From NCBI GenBank assembly GCA_947168445.1, contig CAMVLW010000010.1, forward strand, positions 1 through 43,761: a stretch of 43,761 bases of DNA. Direction: 5' to 3'. Under the pieces are notes generated by a model. It had not been told where the DNA came from. It saw only the letters and a list, made by a program, of their open reading frames with translations, and ran no database searches. The DNA is from an uncultured Clostridia bacterium (GTDB lineage Bacteria; Bacillota; Clostridia; Oscillospirales; Acutalibacteraceae). Below are positions 1 through 7,560 of this stretch, piece after piece (within the stretch, counting starts at the first letter, position 1; each line of letters opens with the position of its first letter). The translations under genes were made by a program, and so were the position numbers.

Positions 1-632
1 CTTCATGGTTAACAGTGTTTTTTATTTCACTGTCTTCCATAAAGGGAGCATACCACAGCGCGGCAGGCTCTTTTGTTGTAACGATGGCTTTCGCGCTTTA
101 TAACGGCTTTTTGGGCGTATATTATTCTTCTGTTTGGTACGGAACCATTTGTGTGTATTATATGGTTTTGGCAAGCCTGCGCGGACTGATTGTGCTGTTT
201 TGGCGCAAAGGCGGGGAGAGCGTAAGAACAAAAGCGTACATCGCAGCTTCTGTTTTGATGCTGCTTTTGAACATCAGCCTTATTGTGCCGATTTCTTTGA
301 TGGTGATGCTGCAAAAGCCGGTCAGCATGACGTTTATTCCCGCAATCTCCATGGCGTCATATACAACGTACAAGGTTATAATGGCGGCTGTTAACTTAAA
401 AAGACGGCGCAAATCCGCCGATAAGCTTATCCGTTTGCTGCGGACAATTTCTTTTATCGACGCGCTTGTGTCCATTCTCACCCTGCAAAATACGCTGATT
501 ATGGTAATGGCTAAGGGAAATCTGTCTGACATTCTTCCTTTGACCGCCATTTCGAGCGGCGTGATTTGGGTGTTTATTCTGCTCTTGTCTGTTTCTGCGC
601 TGGTGAACGGTTTACGCAGCAAAAAGGCATAG
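1..632 (+). CDS. Polytopic membrane protein, 5' end outside window
   Basis: The reading frame is open to the first base, so the gene begins upstream of the window; the internal GTG at 15 is not taken as the start. About 210 residues are visible, ending at TAG 630-632. The visible part is dominated by hydrophobic segments (roughly five membrane helices), separated by short basic loops such as KRRRKSADK, and it ends in a basic tail RSKKA, which suggests a cytoplasmic C-terminus. I do not recognise the family. A transporter or a membrane sensor accessory protein are both possible. It is followed immediately by a long hairpin element that could stop its transcription. Confidence 0.6.
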   Translation, partial: SWLTVFFISLSSIKGAYHSAAGSFVVTMAFALYNGFLGVYYSSVWYGTICVYYMVLASLRGLIVLFWRKGGESVRTKAYIAASVLMLLLNISLIVPISLMVMLQKPVSMTFIPAISMASYTTYKVIMAAVNLKRRRKSADKLIRLLRTISFIDALVSILTLQNTLIMVMAKGNLSDILPLTAISSGVIWVFILLLSVSALVNGLRSKKA

Positions 633-634
633 TG

Positions 635-793
635 ATACTACTCTCTGATAAAATCCTTTAACATCTGCCGCGTAAAATTTCGCAGAACTGCGTTGTCGTC
701 CTCGGAATCCGTCAGGATTCCTGCGTCCTCCGCCTTGTTCTGCAAAATTTTCCATCGGCATCTGTTTTAAAGTATTTTATCAGAGACTAGTAT
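635..793. repeat. 159-bp imperfect palindrome, MITE-like
   Basis: The 20-base ends (635-654 and 774-793) are complementary with one mismatch. Complementarity continues inward: ACATCTGCCG pairs near CGGCATCTGTT, and AAAATTTCGCAGAAC pairs with GTTCTGCAAAATTTT. The centre holds GGAATCC/GGATTCC. The whole interval folds into one long hairpin with no coding potential. This is the structure of a miniature inverted-repeat element or a large structured terminator. Confidence 0.75.
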
Positions 794-813
794 AAAATTT
801 CCGCGAATTGCTA

Positions 814-842
814 TTGCGTTTAGAGCGCATTTATGTTATAAT
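814..842 (+). promoter_or_regulatory. Promoter of the 883-1969 unit
   Basis: TTGCGT (814-819) and TATAAT (837-842) are separated by 17 bases. The inverted repeat at 846-861 covers the expected transcription start. Confidence 0.7.
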
Positions 843-845
843 ACG

Positions 846-861
846 GTTAGCAAACGCTAAC
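846..861. promoter_or_regulatory. Operator GTTAGC-N4-GCTAAC
   Basis: A perfect 6-bp inverted repeat with a 4-base spacer lies at the expected start of transcription, so a bound repressor would block initiation. The GTTAG/CTAAC half-sites resemble DtxR/IdeR half-sites, but the 6-base spacing between them is wider than in the DtxR box. A MarR- or TetR-type repressor is equally possible. No regulator gene of these families is in the window. Confidence 0.65.
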
Positions 862-882
862 TGATAGACAGGAGGGATTGAT

Positions 883-1182
883 TTGAGCAAAAAGCTGACG
901 ATAAAAAAAGGAACGGTGCAGGAAACGCTTCTGATTCCGCTTTACGGCAGAAAGATTTGCAACGAGGTTTTTCCGAAGCTTTACAGCGACCCGTACGCGG
1001 ACGAATTGATTGACAGCCTTGACTATTGTTTTCCAAAGTCTGTCAGAATTTCCGCAAAGGGATATATGTGCGGCTACTATGATTTGAAGCAATATCAAAT
1101 CAGCGGCTTCCACCGCTTCCTCGCCAAAATCGGCGACGGCGTGATGAAAATGCAGATTTACAGATTGGAATTCGGGGGATAA
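883..1182 (+). pseudogene. Internally deleted LCM-type methyltransferase remnant
   Basis: TTG start with GGAGGG six bases upstream; 99 residues. The first ~50 residues (KKGTVQETLLIPLYGRK and following) match from memory the N-terminus of clostridial leucine-carboxyl-methyltransferase-family SAM methyltransferases. The last ~45 (KGYMCGYYDL, then SGFHRFLAKIGDGVMKMQIY) match their extreme C-terminus. Full-length members are about 270-290 residues, so roughly 170 residues, including the glycine-rich SAM-binding core, are missing in frame near residue 50. It should lack methyltransferase activity. Its promoter, operator and ribosome binding site remain intact and serve the downstream ZIP gene, four bases away. 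The family assignment rests on recognition, not on an alignment. Confidence 0.65.
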
Positions 1183-1186
1183 TCTG

Positions 1187-1969
1187 ATGGAACTTTCGGT
1201 TATCGCAGGCGTTATCATTCCGTTTGTCGGCACCTCGCTTGGCGCGGCGTTTGTGTTTTTTATGCGGAAAAACCTCAGCCGCAGCGTGCAGCGCGCTTTA
1301 ACAGGCTTTGCGGCAGGCGTGATGACGGCGGCTTCCGTTTGGAGCCTGCTGATTCCCGCTATTGAGCAGAGCAGCGGGTTAGGCGGCTTTGCCTTTATCC
1401 CGGCGGCAGTCGGCTTTTGGGTCGGTACGCTGTTCCTGTTGATTCTCGACAAAACGATTCCGCACCTGCATATGTTTGCCGACAAAGCCGAAGGGCACCG
1501 CAGCAGGCTTGCCAAAACCACCATGATGCTGCTTGCCGTCACGCTGCACAATATCCCCGAAGGTATGGCTGTCGGCGTGATGTACGCGGGCTTGCTGTCG
1601 GGTTCGCCGCAGATTTCCGCAGGCGGCGCGTTGGCGCTGGCAATCGGTATCGCCATTCAGAATATTCCCGAAGGCGCGATTATCTCCATGCCGATTCATG
1701 CCGAAGGAAAAAGCAAGCTGTTTTCGTTTGCAGGCGGCGTCATTTCGGGCGCAGTGGAGCCAATCGGCGCATTGCTCACGATTTTGGTTTCATCACTGAT
1801 GGTGCCCGTTATGCCGTATTTGCTGAGTTTTGCGGCAGGCGCCATGATTTACGTTGTGGTTGAGGAACTGATTCCCGAGATGAGCGAGGGAGAACATTCC
1901 AACATCGGCGTGGTGATGTTCGCGCTCGGCTTTACGGTCATGATGATTTTGGACGTGGCGTTAGGATAG
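1187..1969 (+). CDS. ZIP-family divalent metal transporter
   Basis: 260 residues with about eight predicted membrane helices. The two signature segments are visible: HNIPEG at 121-126 in TM4 and NIPEG at about 159-163 in TM5; these form the metal-binding site in ZIP/ZupT proteins. A His-containing loop (HLHMFADKAEGH, about 93-104) lies between TM3 and TM4, as in the family. ZIP proteins import Zn, Fe, Mn or other divalent cations into the cytoplasm; the substrate cannot be read from sequence. ATG 1187 has GGGGGAT upstream and lies four bases after the methyltransferase remnant, so both share the promoter and operator at 814-861. Confidence 0.9.
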   Translation: MELSVIAGVIIPFVGTSLGAAFVFFMRKNLSRSVQRALTGFAAGVMTAASVWSLLIPAIEQSSGLGGFAFIPAAVGFWVGTLFLLILDKTIPHLHMFADKAEGHRSRLAKTTMMLLAVTLHNIPEGMAVGVMYAGLLSGSPQISAGGALALAIGIAIQNIPEGAIISMPIHAEGKSKLFSFAGGVISGAVEPIGALLTILVSSLMVPVMPYLLSFAAGAMIYVVVEELIPEMSEGEHSNIGVVMFALGFTVMMILDVALG

Positions 1970-1987
1970 ATTTGTTCGCTAAAAGCC

Positions 1988-2016
1988 TTGACAAAATCAG
2001 CAAGCTATGGTATATT
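1988..2016 (+). promoter_or_regulatory. Promoter upstream of the ABC transporter operon
   Basis: Perfect TTGACA (1988-1993), 17-base spacer, TATATT (2011-2016). An imperfect copy of the GTTAG/CTAAC operator begins seven bases after the -10 box. Confidence 0.7.
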
Positions 2017-2022
2017 ATAGTC

Positions 2023-2040
2023 AGTTAGCAATAGGCAACT
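2023..2040. promoter_or_regulatory. Second operator copy, AGTTAGC-N4-GGCAACT
   Basis: Same geometry as the operator at 846-861 and the same place relative to the -10 box. One arm departs from perfect symmetry (GGCAAC for GCTAAC). Confidence 0.55.
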
Positions 2041-2080
2041 GATTGACGGCATCCTAAGCGGGTGCTTGATTTTTGAAAAG

Positions 2081-2106
2081 TAGTTAGCTAAGACTAACTA
2101 TATAAT
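2081..2106. promoter_or_regulatory. Third operator copy with a TATAAT
   Basis: TAGTTAG-N6-CTAACTA (2081-2100) is a perfect 7-bp inverted repeat on the same 16-bp GTTAG-N6-CTAAC frame as the other two. TATAAT (2101-2106) follows at once, but I see no convincing -35. It may be a second operator for the 1988 promoter or part of a repressible second promoter. Confidence 0.6.
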
Positions 2107-2194
2107 TCAAGTCAATACCAATTTCATAATTTTGCATTGACGCTCGCCTTTGCGCGGGCGTTTCTGCAATATGATTTCAAATGAGGAGAGTTCT

Positions 2195-2896
2195 ATGGCA
2201 ATTGTCGAATTTCACAACGTCACAAGAATATACGCGAGCGGCGAGCATGAGCAAAAGGCGCTTGATAACGTCAGCTTTTCGCTGGATGAGGGCAAGTTTG
2301 TTGTCATTCTCGGACCCTCCGGCGCGGGCAAGAGCACGCTGCTCAATCTGCTGGGAGGGCTCGACAGCCCGACAAACGGCACCATTACCGTCGGCGGCAG
2401 GGACATCAGCACGCTGTCCGACAACGAGCTCGCCGATTACCGCGCGGCAACGGTGGGCTTTGTGTTTCAGTTTTACAACCTGATTCCCACACTGACGGTG
2501 TATGAGAATGTGGAACTGGTGTCAAATATCGCGCCGAACGCGCTGGATTCAAAGCAAATGATAGCCGAGGTGGGACTGAGCGACCACCTGCACAACTTTC
2601 CGTCGGAGCTTTCCGGCGGTGAACAGCAGCGTGTTTCCATTGCGAGAGCGCTTGCGAAGAATCCGCAAATCCTGCTTTGCGACGAGCCGACCGGCGCGCT
2701 TGATTCCGAAACGGGCGTAATGGTTTTAAAACTCTTGCTGAAAATGGCGAAAACCTACGGCAAAACCATTGTGATTGTCACGCATAACCAGAGCATCGCA
2801 AAAATGGCGGACGTGGTGATTCGCGTGAAAAACGGCAAAATCCGCTCGGTGGAGGAGCAGGCAAATCCCATGAGCGCAGACGAGGTGGAATGGTAA
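2195..2896 (+). CDS. ABC transporter ATP-binding protein, MacB/LolD type
   Basis: 233 residues from ATG 2195, which has GAGGAGAG upstream; an upstream in-frame extension to 2150 has no such site. Walker [10 protein letters not shown] at 40-48, Q-loop FQFYN at about 91-95, signature LSGGEQQR at 139-146, Walker B ILLCDEP at about 159-165 and H-loop VTHN all look intact, so it should hydrolyse ATP. The family (MacB/LolD/SalX) energises FtsX-fold permeases that move substrates at the membrane by mechanotransmission. The permease gene overlaps its stop codon (TAATG). The operators upstream suggest induction by the same signal that controls the ZIP transporter unit. Confidence 0.9.
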   Translation: MAIVEFHNVTRIYASGEHEQKALDNVSFSLDEGKFVVILGPSGAGKSTLLNLLGGLDSPTNGTITVGGRDISTLSDNELADYRAATVGFVFQFYNLIPTLTVYENVELVSNIAPNALDSKQMIAEVGLSDHLHNFPSELSGGEQQRVSIARALAKNPQILLCDEPTGALDSETGVMVLKLLLKMAKTYGKTIVIVTHNQSIAKMADVVIRVKNGKIRSVEEQANPMSADEVEW

Positions 2897-5286
2897 TGCT
2901 GATACGCAAATTATTCCGCACCGCATGGAGTTACAAGGCGCAGTTTATCTCGATGATACTGATGATAACCCTCGGCGTAGGCATGTTCCTCGGCTTCAAT
3001 ATGGAATGGAAAACGATTGAGGTTGATACCGGCAAATTCTTTGCGCAGACCGGCTACGCCGATTACCGTCTGTATTCCGAAAAGGGATTTTCAAGCGAGG
3101 ATATTGAAAAAATACAGAATATCAGCGGCGTTGAGGCGGCGACGCGGTTTCTGTCCGTCAACTTGGATATAAAAGGGGAGAAGAACAAAAGCCTTGCGCT
3201 GGACGTCAGCGAGAATTTTACCGTTTCTACCTTTACCCTTATGTCCGGCGCGGCGTATGACGAAAAGGGAGAGGGCTTTTGGCTGAGCGATAAATTTGCC
3301 GCCGCGAACGGTTACGCTGTCGGGGATACGCTCACGCTCGAATTTCAGGGAACGGAAATCTCCGGCGAAATCGTCGGCTTGATTAAATCCGGCGAGCACA
3401 TGATTTGCGTCGCCGATAAAAACCAGATGATGCCCGACTACAACACCTTCGGCTATGCGTATATCTCTCCCGCAAAACTCCGTTCGGTTTTGGAATCGAA
3501 AATCAAAAACGATTTAGCAAAGGAACTGGAAAAGTCAAATGTTCCGGCAGAATTCCTTGACGACAGCTTGACAAAGCTGTTTATCACAGAAGATATGCTA
3601 ACGGAAGCGAAGGACAAGGTATTCGCGCAGGTGAACCTGCTTTCGGATTTGCCGAAGGAAACACTGGAGGACAAGGTGAAAAACACCCTCGGCAGAACCA
3701 TCATGGTAACGCCGAAGGACGACCATGTGGTTTACAAGGAGGCAATGGGCGAGGCAGAGGAAGGAAAGACAATGGGCTCTGTGCTGCCGGTGCTGTTTCT
3801 TGCCATTGCCATTCTCACAATGGTGACAACCATGCACCGCATTGCGACAAAGGAGAAAACGCAAATCGGCACGCTCAAAGCCCTCGGCTTCAAGAACCGC
3901 CGCATTTTGCGGCACTATACCTCCTACGGCTTGTTTATCGGCTTGGCAGGCACGGCGTTCGGCGTTGCGCTGGGATATCTGGTTTGCAAGGTAATTATGA
4001 GTGAGAACGGCATGATGGGCACTTATTTTGATATGCCCGACTGGAGCGCGGCGATTCCGGAATTCTGCTATCCTGTCATGGCGGCGACAATTGTACTGCT
4101 CACACTCATCAGCTTTTTGTCCGTCCGTCAGCAGCTTAAAGGCACTGCCGCCGACGCTTTACGCCCTTATTCTCCGAAGAAAATGCGCAAAATCTTTTTG
4201 GAGCGCTTCCGCATTTGGGATAAGCTGCATTTCGGCACAAAATGGAATATCCGCGACCTGCTCCGCCACAAAAGCCGTTCGGCAATGACATTGTTCGGCA
4301 TTGTCGGCTGCATGGTGCTGATGGTCGGCGGCTTGGGTATGCGCGACACCATGGCAGGCTTTTTGGATTTGCTCAACAACGATATTTCCAACTATACAAC
4401 CAAAATCAACCTCATTGATGACGCCGACATAAAGAAGTCAAAAGCGTTGGCGGAAGAAACCGGCGGCGACTGGGAGAGCCTGTGCGGTATCAGTTTAGAC
4501 GGCGACACCGTCACGCTTGATATTGTCCACAATCCCAACAGCCTGTTCAACGTCATTGACGAGGATAACCGCAGAATTGCCCTCAGCGACGAGGGCGTCT
4601 ATCTCTGCCTGCGTTTGCAGGACAGGGCGCATATCGGCGATGAAATCACCTTTTCACCCTACGGCGGTACGGAAACCTACACCGCGAAGGTCGTCGGCTA
4701 CAACCGCTCCGTGATGACCGAAAGCGTCACCATGACGGACGCGCTTGCCGACAAGCTTGGTATCGACTACCGCATTTCATCTATCTATACGGATAAAAAA
4801 ACCGACGAAATCCCCGATTCCGACCTGATTTCCGGCAAGCAGGACAAAGCCCAGCTGATGGAAACCTTCAACAGCTTTGTTGAGATTATGGACAGTATGG
4901 TGCTGATTTTGGTGCTTGCGGCTGTGATTCTCGGCGTGGTGGTGCTGTATAACCTCGGCGTGATGAGCTATGTCGAGCGTTCGCGCGAGTTGGCGACATT
5001 AAAGGTGCTCGGCTTCCGCAACCGCGCCATCGGCAAGCTGCTGATTTCACAAAACATCTGGCTGACCTTTATCGGCGTGCTTATCGGACTGCCCGCGGGC
5101 GTGGGTGTGCTGCAATGGCTGCTCACGGCGCTTGCCGGAGAATATGAAATGAAGCTCATGCTCGGCGTGCTGACCTACAGCGTTTCGATTCTGCTGACCT
5201 TCGGCGTGTCACTTTTGGTCGGTTTGATGGTTGCGCGAAAGAACAAGAAAATCGACATGGTAGAAGCCCTCAAGGGTGCGGAATAA
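2896..5286 (+). CDS. ABC transporter permease with two FtsX domains
   Basis: 796 residues from ATG 2896, which overlaps the ATPase stop codon; ATG 2890 is also in frame but sits too close to the GAGGTGG site. The order is an N-terminal membrane helix (about 15-35), a large extracytoplasmic region, a three-helix FtsX domain (about 295-420), another helix near 475, a second extracytoplasmic region, and a C-terminal FtsX domain (about 665-785). This duplicated layout is typical of Firmicute exporters for peptides or lipids. Both FtsX domains have a KALGFKN/KVLGFRN-like segment after the first helix. The substrate is unknown. I see no regulator or two-component gene beside it. Confidence 0.88.
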   Translation: MLIRKLFRTAWSYKAQFISMILMITLGVGMFLGFNMEWKTIEVDTGKFFAQTGYADYRLYSEKGFSSEDIEKIQNISGVEAATRFLSVNLDIKGEKNKSLALDVSENFTVSTFTLMSGAAYDEKGEGFWLSDKFAAANGYAVGDTLTLEFQGTEISGEIVGLIKSGEHMICVADKNQMMPDYNTFGYAYISPAKLRSVLESKIKNDLAKELEKSNVPAEFLDDSLTKLFITEDMLTEAKDKVFAQVNLLSDLPKETLEDKVKNTLGRTIMVTPKDDHVVYKEAMGEAEEGKTMGSVLPVLFLAIAILTMVTTMHRIATKEKTQIGTLKALGFKNRRILRHYTSYGLFIGLAGTAFGVALGYLVCKVIMSENGMMGTYFDMPDWSAAIPEFCYPVMAATIVLLTLISFLSVRQQLKGTAADALRPYSPKKMRKIFLERFRIWDKLHFGTKWNIRDLLRHKSRSAMTLFGIVGCMVLMVGGLGMRDTMAGFLDLLNNDISNYTTKINLIDDADIKKSKALAEETGGDWESLCGISLDGDTVTLDIVHNPNSLFNVIDEDNRRIALSDEGVYLCLRLQDRAHIGDEITFSPYGGTETYTAKVVGYNRSVMTESVTMTDALADKLGIDYRISSIYTDKKTDEIPDSDLISGKQDKAQLMETFNSFVEIMDSMVLILVLAAVILGVVVLYNLGVMSYVERSRELATLKVLGFRNRAIGKLLISQNIWLTFIGVLIGLPAGVGVLQWLLTALAGEYEMKLMLGVLTYSVSILLTFGVSLLVGLMVARKNKKIDMVEALKGAE

Positions 5287-5287
5287 G

Positions 5288-5400
5288 GACGAGCAATATG
5301 AAATACGGCGAAACAGCTATTCTCTGACCGAGCAGGACGGCGAGATGATCATCAAGGTTTCATACACGCTCCACGACGGCTCAGGTCAGGACGAATTATA
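5288..5400 (+). pseudogene. Possible 3' fragment of an unidentified gene
   Basis: Read from 5288 the frame gives about 37 codons of ordinary-looking protein (DEQYEIRRNSYSLT, then EMIIKVSYTLHDGSGQDEL) before TAA at 5398-5400. It has no start codon or ribosome binding site of its own and lies in a different frame from the permease. It may be the tail of a gene whose front was lost. The family is not recognised and the call is weak. Confidence 0.25.
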
Positions 5401-5459
5401 AGGTGTCGGGAGCGTTTCAAAAGGGCGTTGACAGTATAAAATTTTGTTCTCGGATTGAT

Positions 5460-5481
5460 TATTTGCCCATAATCATTCTCC
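5460..5481. repeat. Inverted copy of the phosphodiesterase SD/start region
   Basis: These 22 bases are the exact reverse complement of 5615-5636, which holds GGAG, ATG 5626 and the first codons of the phosphodiesterase gene. Four further bases match beyond a single bulged base (GTCA 5611-5614 with TGAC 5483-5486). The copy lies upstream of the recognised promoter, so only a longer or separate transcript would contain it. Confidence 0.85.
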
Positions 5482-5562
5482 GTGACTCCGTCATTTTATT
5501 GCAGATTCTTTCAAATTTCTTATGATGGTTACCAAATTTACGCAAAAATGTGAATGAATGTA

Positions 5563-5590
5563 TTGACTTTTGGTGAAAAACAGATATGAT
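5563..5590 (+). promoter_or_regulatory. Promoter of the GGDEF/EAL gene
   Basis: TTGACT (5563-5568) and TATGAT (5585-5590), 16-base spacer; GATAAT at 5588-5593 is an overlapping alternative -10. Confidence 0.6.
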
Positions 5591-5625
5591 AATAGTATAA
5601 CCGTTTTTGGGTCAGGAGAATGATT

Positions 5626-7347
5626 ATGGGCAAATATCAGTTTGAACCAACTGTCATGAGGGAACTGGAACGCCTGCGCGTGCCGCTGGCGGTTTATCAG
5701 TTTCTTGAAAAGCGCGTTGTCACCATCATGCTGTCCGACGGCTTTTGCGAGCTGTTCGGCTTTGACGATAAGAACGAAGCCTATTACATGATGGACAACG
5801 ACATGTACCGCGACGCGCACCCCGACGACGCGCCGCGTATTGCCGATGAGGCGTTCCGTTTTGCCACGGAGGGCGGCAAATACGAGGTTGTTTACCGCAC
5901 GCTGACAAACCGGCGCGACAGCTATAAAATCATTCATGCCATCGGAGAGCATGTTTATACCGACGACGGTGTGCGCCTTGCCTATGTCTGGTACACCGAC
6001 GAGGGCAGCTATACCACCGAACAGGACACCCGCCGCAAGCTGGTGAACGAAGCCTTTCGCCGTGCGCTGCAAAAGGAAAGTTTGATTAAGTCGCTCAGTT
6101 ATGATTATCTTACGGGACTTCCCGAAATGTCCTACTTCTTTGAGTTGGCGGATGAATGGCGCAGACCGCGTCTGGCGCGGCAGGAAACGGTGGCGCTGCT
6201 GTTCATGGATTTGTGCGGCATGAAATACTTCAACCGCAAATACGGCTTTGCCGAGGGCGACAACATGCTCCGCCGCTTTGCCAACATTCTCAAAAAGGAA
6301 TTCAGCAACGAGAATTGCAGCCGCTTTGGTTCCGACCACTTCTGCGTTTTCACAGGCGCCGCCGATTATAAGGAAAAGCTGGAAAGTGTGTTTGAGCAGG
6401 TGCGCTGCGCAAAGGACGGCAAAATGCTCCCGGTGCGCGTCGGCGTGTTTATTGATACCGACGGCTCGCTTGACATCAGCGCCGAGTGTGACCGCGCCAA
6501 GTATGCCTGCGACACCATGCGCAACACCTATCTCTCGCGCTTTCGCGTGTTTGACGACACCATGCTGCGCCGCACAGAGACAACGCAGTATATTATTGAC
6601 CATCTGGACAAGGCGATTGCCGAGCGGCAGATTGAGGTGTACTGCCAGCCGATTATCCGTTCCTCAGACGGCGAAATCGGCGACGTAGAGGTGCTTTCGC
6701 GCTGGAACGACCCCGACCGCGGTATGCTCATGCCGAATGATTATATCCCCGTTTTGGAAAAAGCGCGGCTGATTTATAAGCTTGACCTCTACATGGTTGA
6801 GCGCGTTCTCGCGCGCTTGAAGCAGCGCGGCGAGGACGGCTTGCGGGTGGTTCCTGTTTCGGTCAACCTGTCGAGAACGGACTTTGACGTCTGCGACATC
6901 GTGGAGGAGGTTCGTCGTTTGGTTGACCTTGCGGGTGTTGACCGTGAGCTGATTAACATTGAGGTGACAGAAAGCAGCGTCGGAGAGGATTTTGAGTACA
7001 TGAAGGCGCAAATCGAGCGCTTCCGCGAGCTCGGCTTCCGCGTTTGGATGGACGACTTCGGCAGCGGCTATTCGTCGCTCCATGTGCTGCAAAGTATCCG
7101 CTTTGACTATATTAAGTTTGATATGAGCTTTATGCGCGGCTTTGACCGCGGCGACAAGAGCAAAATTATCCTCACCGAGTTGATTCGTCTGGCACAGGCG
7201 CTGGACATTGACACGGTGTGCGAGGGCGTCGAAACCGAGGAGCAGGTCAATTTTCTGCGCAACGCGGGCTGCACCCGTATGCAGGGCTACTATTTCTGCC
7301 GTCCCATTCCGCTGCCCAAAATGCTTGAACAGTTTTCAAAGGAATAA
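5626..7347 (+). CDS. PAS-GGDEF-EAL protein, probable c-di-GMP phosphodiesterase
   Basis: 573 residues from ATG 5626; AGGAG is seven bases upstream, whereas the in-frame ATG 5620 is one base from it. Order: PAS-like fold (about 15-125), GGDEF domain (about 155-312) and EAL domain (about 320-565). The GGDEF signature reads GSDHF (235-239), so cyclase activity is unlikely; such domains often act as GTP-binding regulators. The EAL domain keeps the catalytic set: EVLSR (355-359), VNLS, IEVTES, DDFGSGYSS (476-484), IKFD and GVETEEQ. It should hydrolyse c-di-GMP to pGpG in the cytoplasm. No membrane segment is seen. It is monocistronic, with a terminator just after it. Confidence 0.88.
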   Translation: MGKYQFEPTVMRELERLRVPLAVYQFLEKRVVTIMLSDGFCELFGFDDKNEAYYMMDNDMYRDAHPDDAPRIADEAFRFATEGGKYEVVYRTLTNRRDSYKIIHAIGEHVYTDDGVRLAYVWYTDEGSYTTEQDTRRKLVNEAFRRALQKESLIKSLSYDYLTGLPEMSYFFELADEWRRPRLARQETVALLFMDLCGMKYFNRKYGFAEGDNMLRRFANILKKEFSNENCSRFGSDHFCVFTGAADYKEKLESVFEQVRCAKDGKMLPVRVGVFIDTDGSLDISAECDRAKYACDTMRNTYLSRFRVFDDTMLRRTETTQYIIDHLDKAIAERQIEVYCQPIIRSSDGEIGDVEVLSRWNDPDRGMLMPNDYIPVLEKARLIYKLDLYMVERVLARLKQRGEDGLRVVPVSVNLSRTDFDVCDIVEEVRRLVDLAGVDRELINIEVTESSVGEDFEYMKAQIERFRELGFRVWMDDFGSGYSSLHVLQSIRFDYIKFDMSFMRGFDRGDKSKIILTELIRLAQALDIDTVCEGVETEEQVNFLRNAGCTRMQGYYFCRPIPLPKMLEQFSKE

Positions 7348-7367
7348 TATAATATAAGAAAAACAAA

Positions 7368-7411
7368 GGCTTGGCTTTTACTCACGCGTTGAGTTTGCGC
7401 CAAGCCGATTT
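7368..7411 (+). terminator. Terminator after the phosphodiesterase gene
   Basis: GGCTTGGC (7368-7375) pairs with GCCAAGCC (7399-7406), with an inner ACTCA/TGAGT stem, followed by GATTTTT. Confidence 0.85.
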
Positions 7412-7438
7412 TTGTCGTAGTTTACATTGTTTCTTATC

Positions 7439-7466
7439 GTACAATGAGATTGTACCAAGCTTTTTT
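7439..7466 (+). terminator. Second small terminator-like hairpin
   Basis: GTACAAT-GAG-ATTGTAC (7439-7455), followed five bases later by TTTTTT (7461-7466). It may back up the preceding terminator. Confidence 0.5.
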
Positions 7467-7494
7467 ATGTGACAAATAAATAATTAAAAGAATA

Positions 7495-7523
7495 TTGAAT
7501 TTACCGGCAATCTATAGTAAAAT
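7495..7523 (+). promoter_or_regulatory. Promoter of the esterase gene
   Basis: TTGAAT (7495-7500), 17 bases, TAAAAT (7518-7523). Confidence 0.6.
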
Positions 7524-7560
7524 AGGGAAGAACTGCCGAGTATCAGGAGGTTGCAGCAAC

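Noticed and set aside
846-861. Certain DtxR/IdeR iron box
   Set aside because: Half-sites fit, but the spacing between them is six bases rather than one; kept only as an unassigned operator.
5491-6603. 370-codon minus-strand open frame
   Set aside because: Antisense to the GGDEF/EAL gene; composition is typical of a shadow (rich in H, V, A) and no ribosome site is seen.
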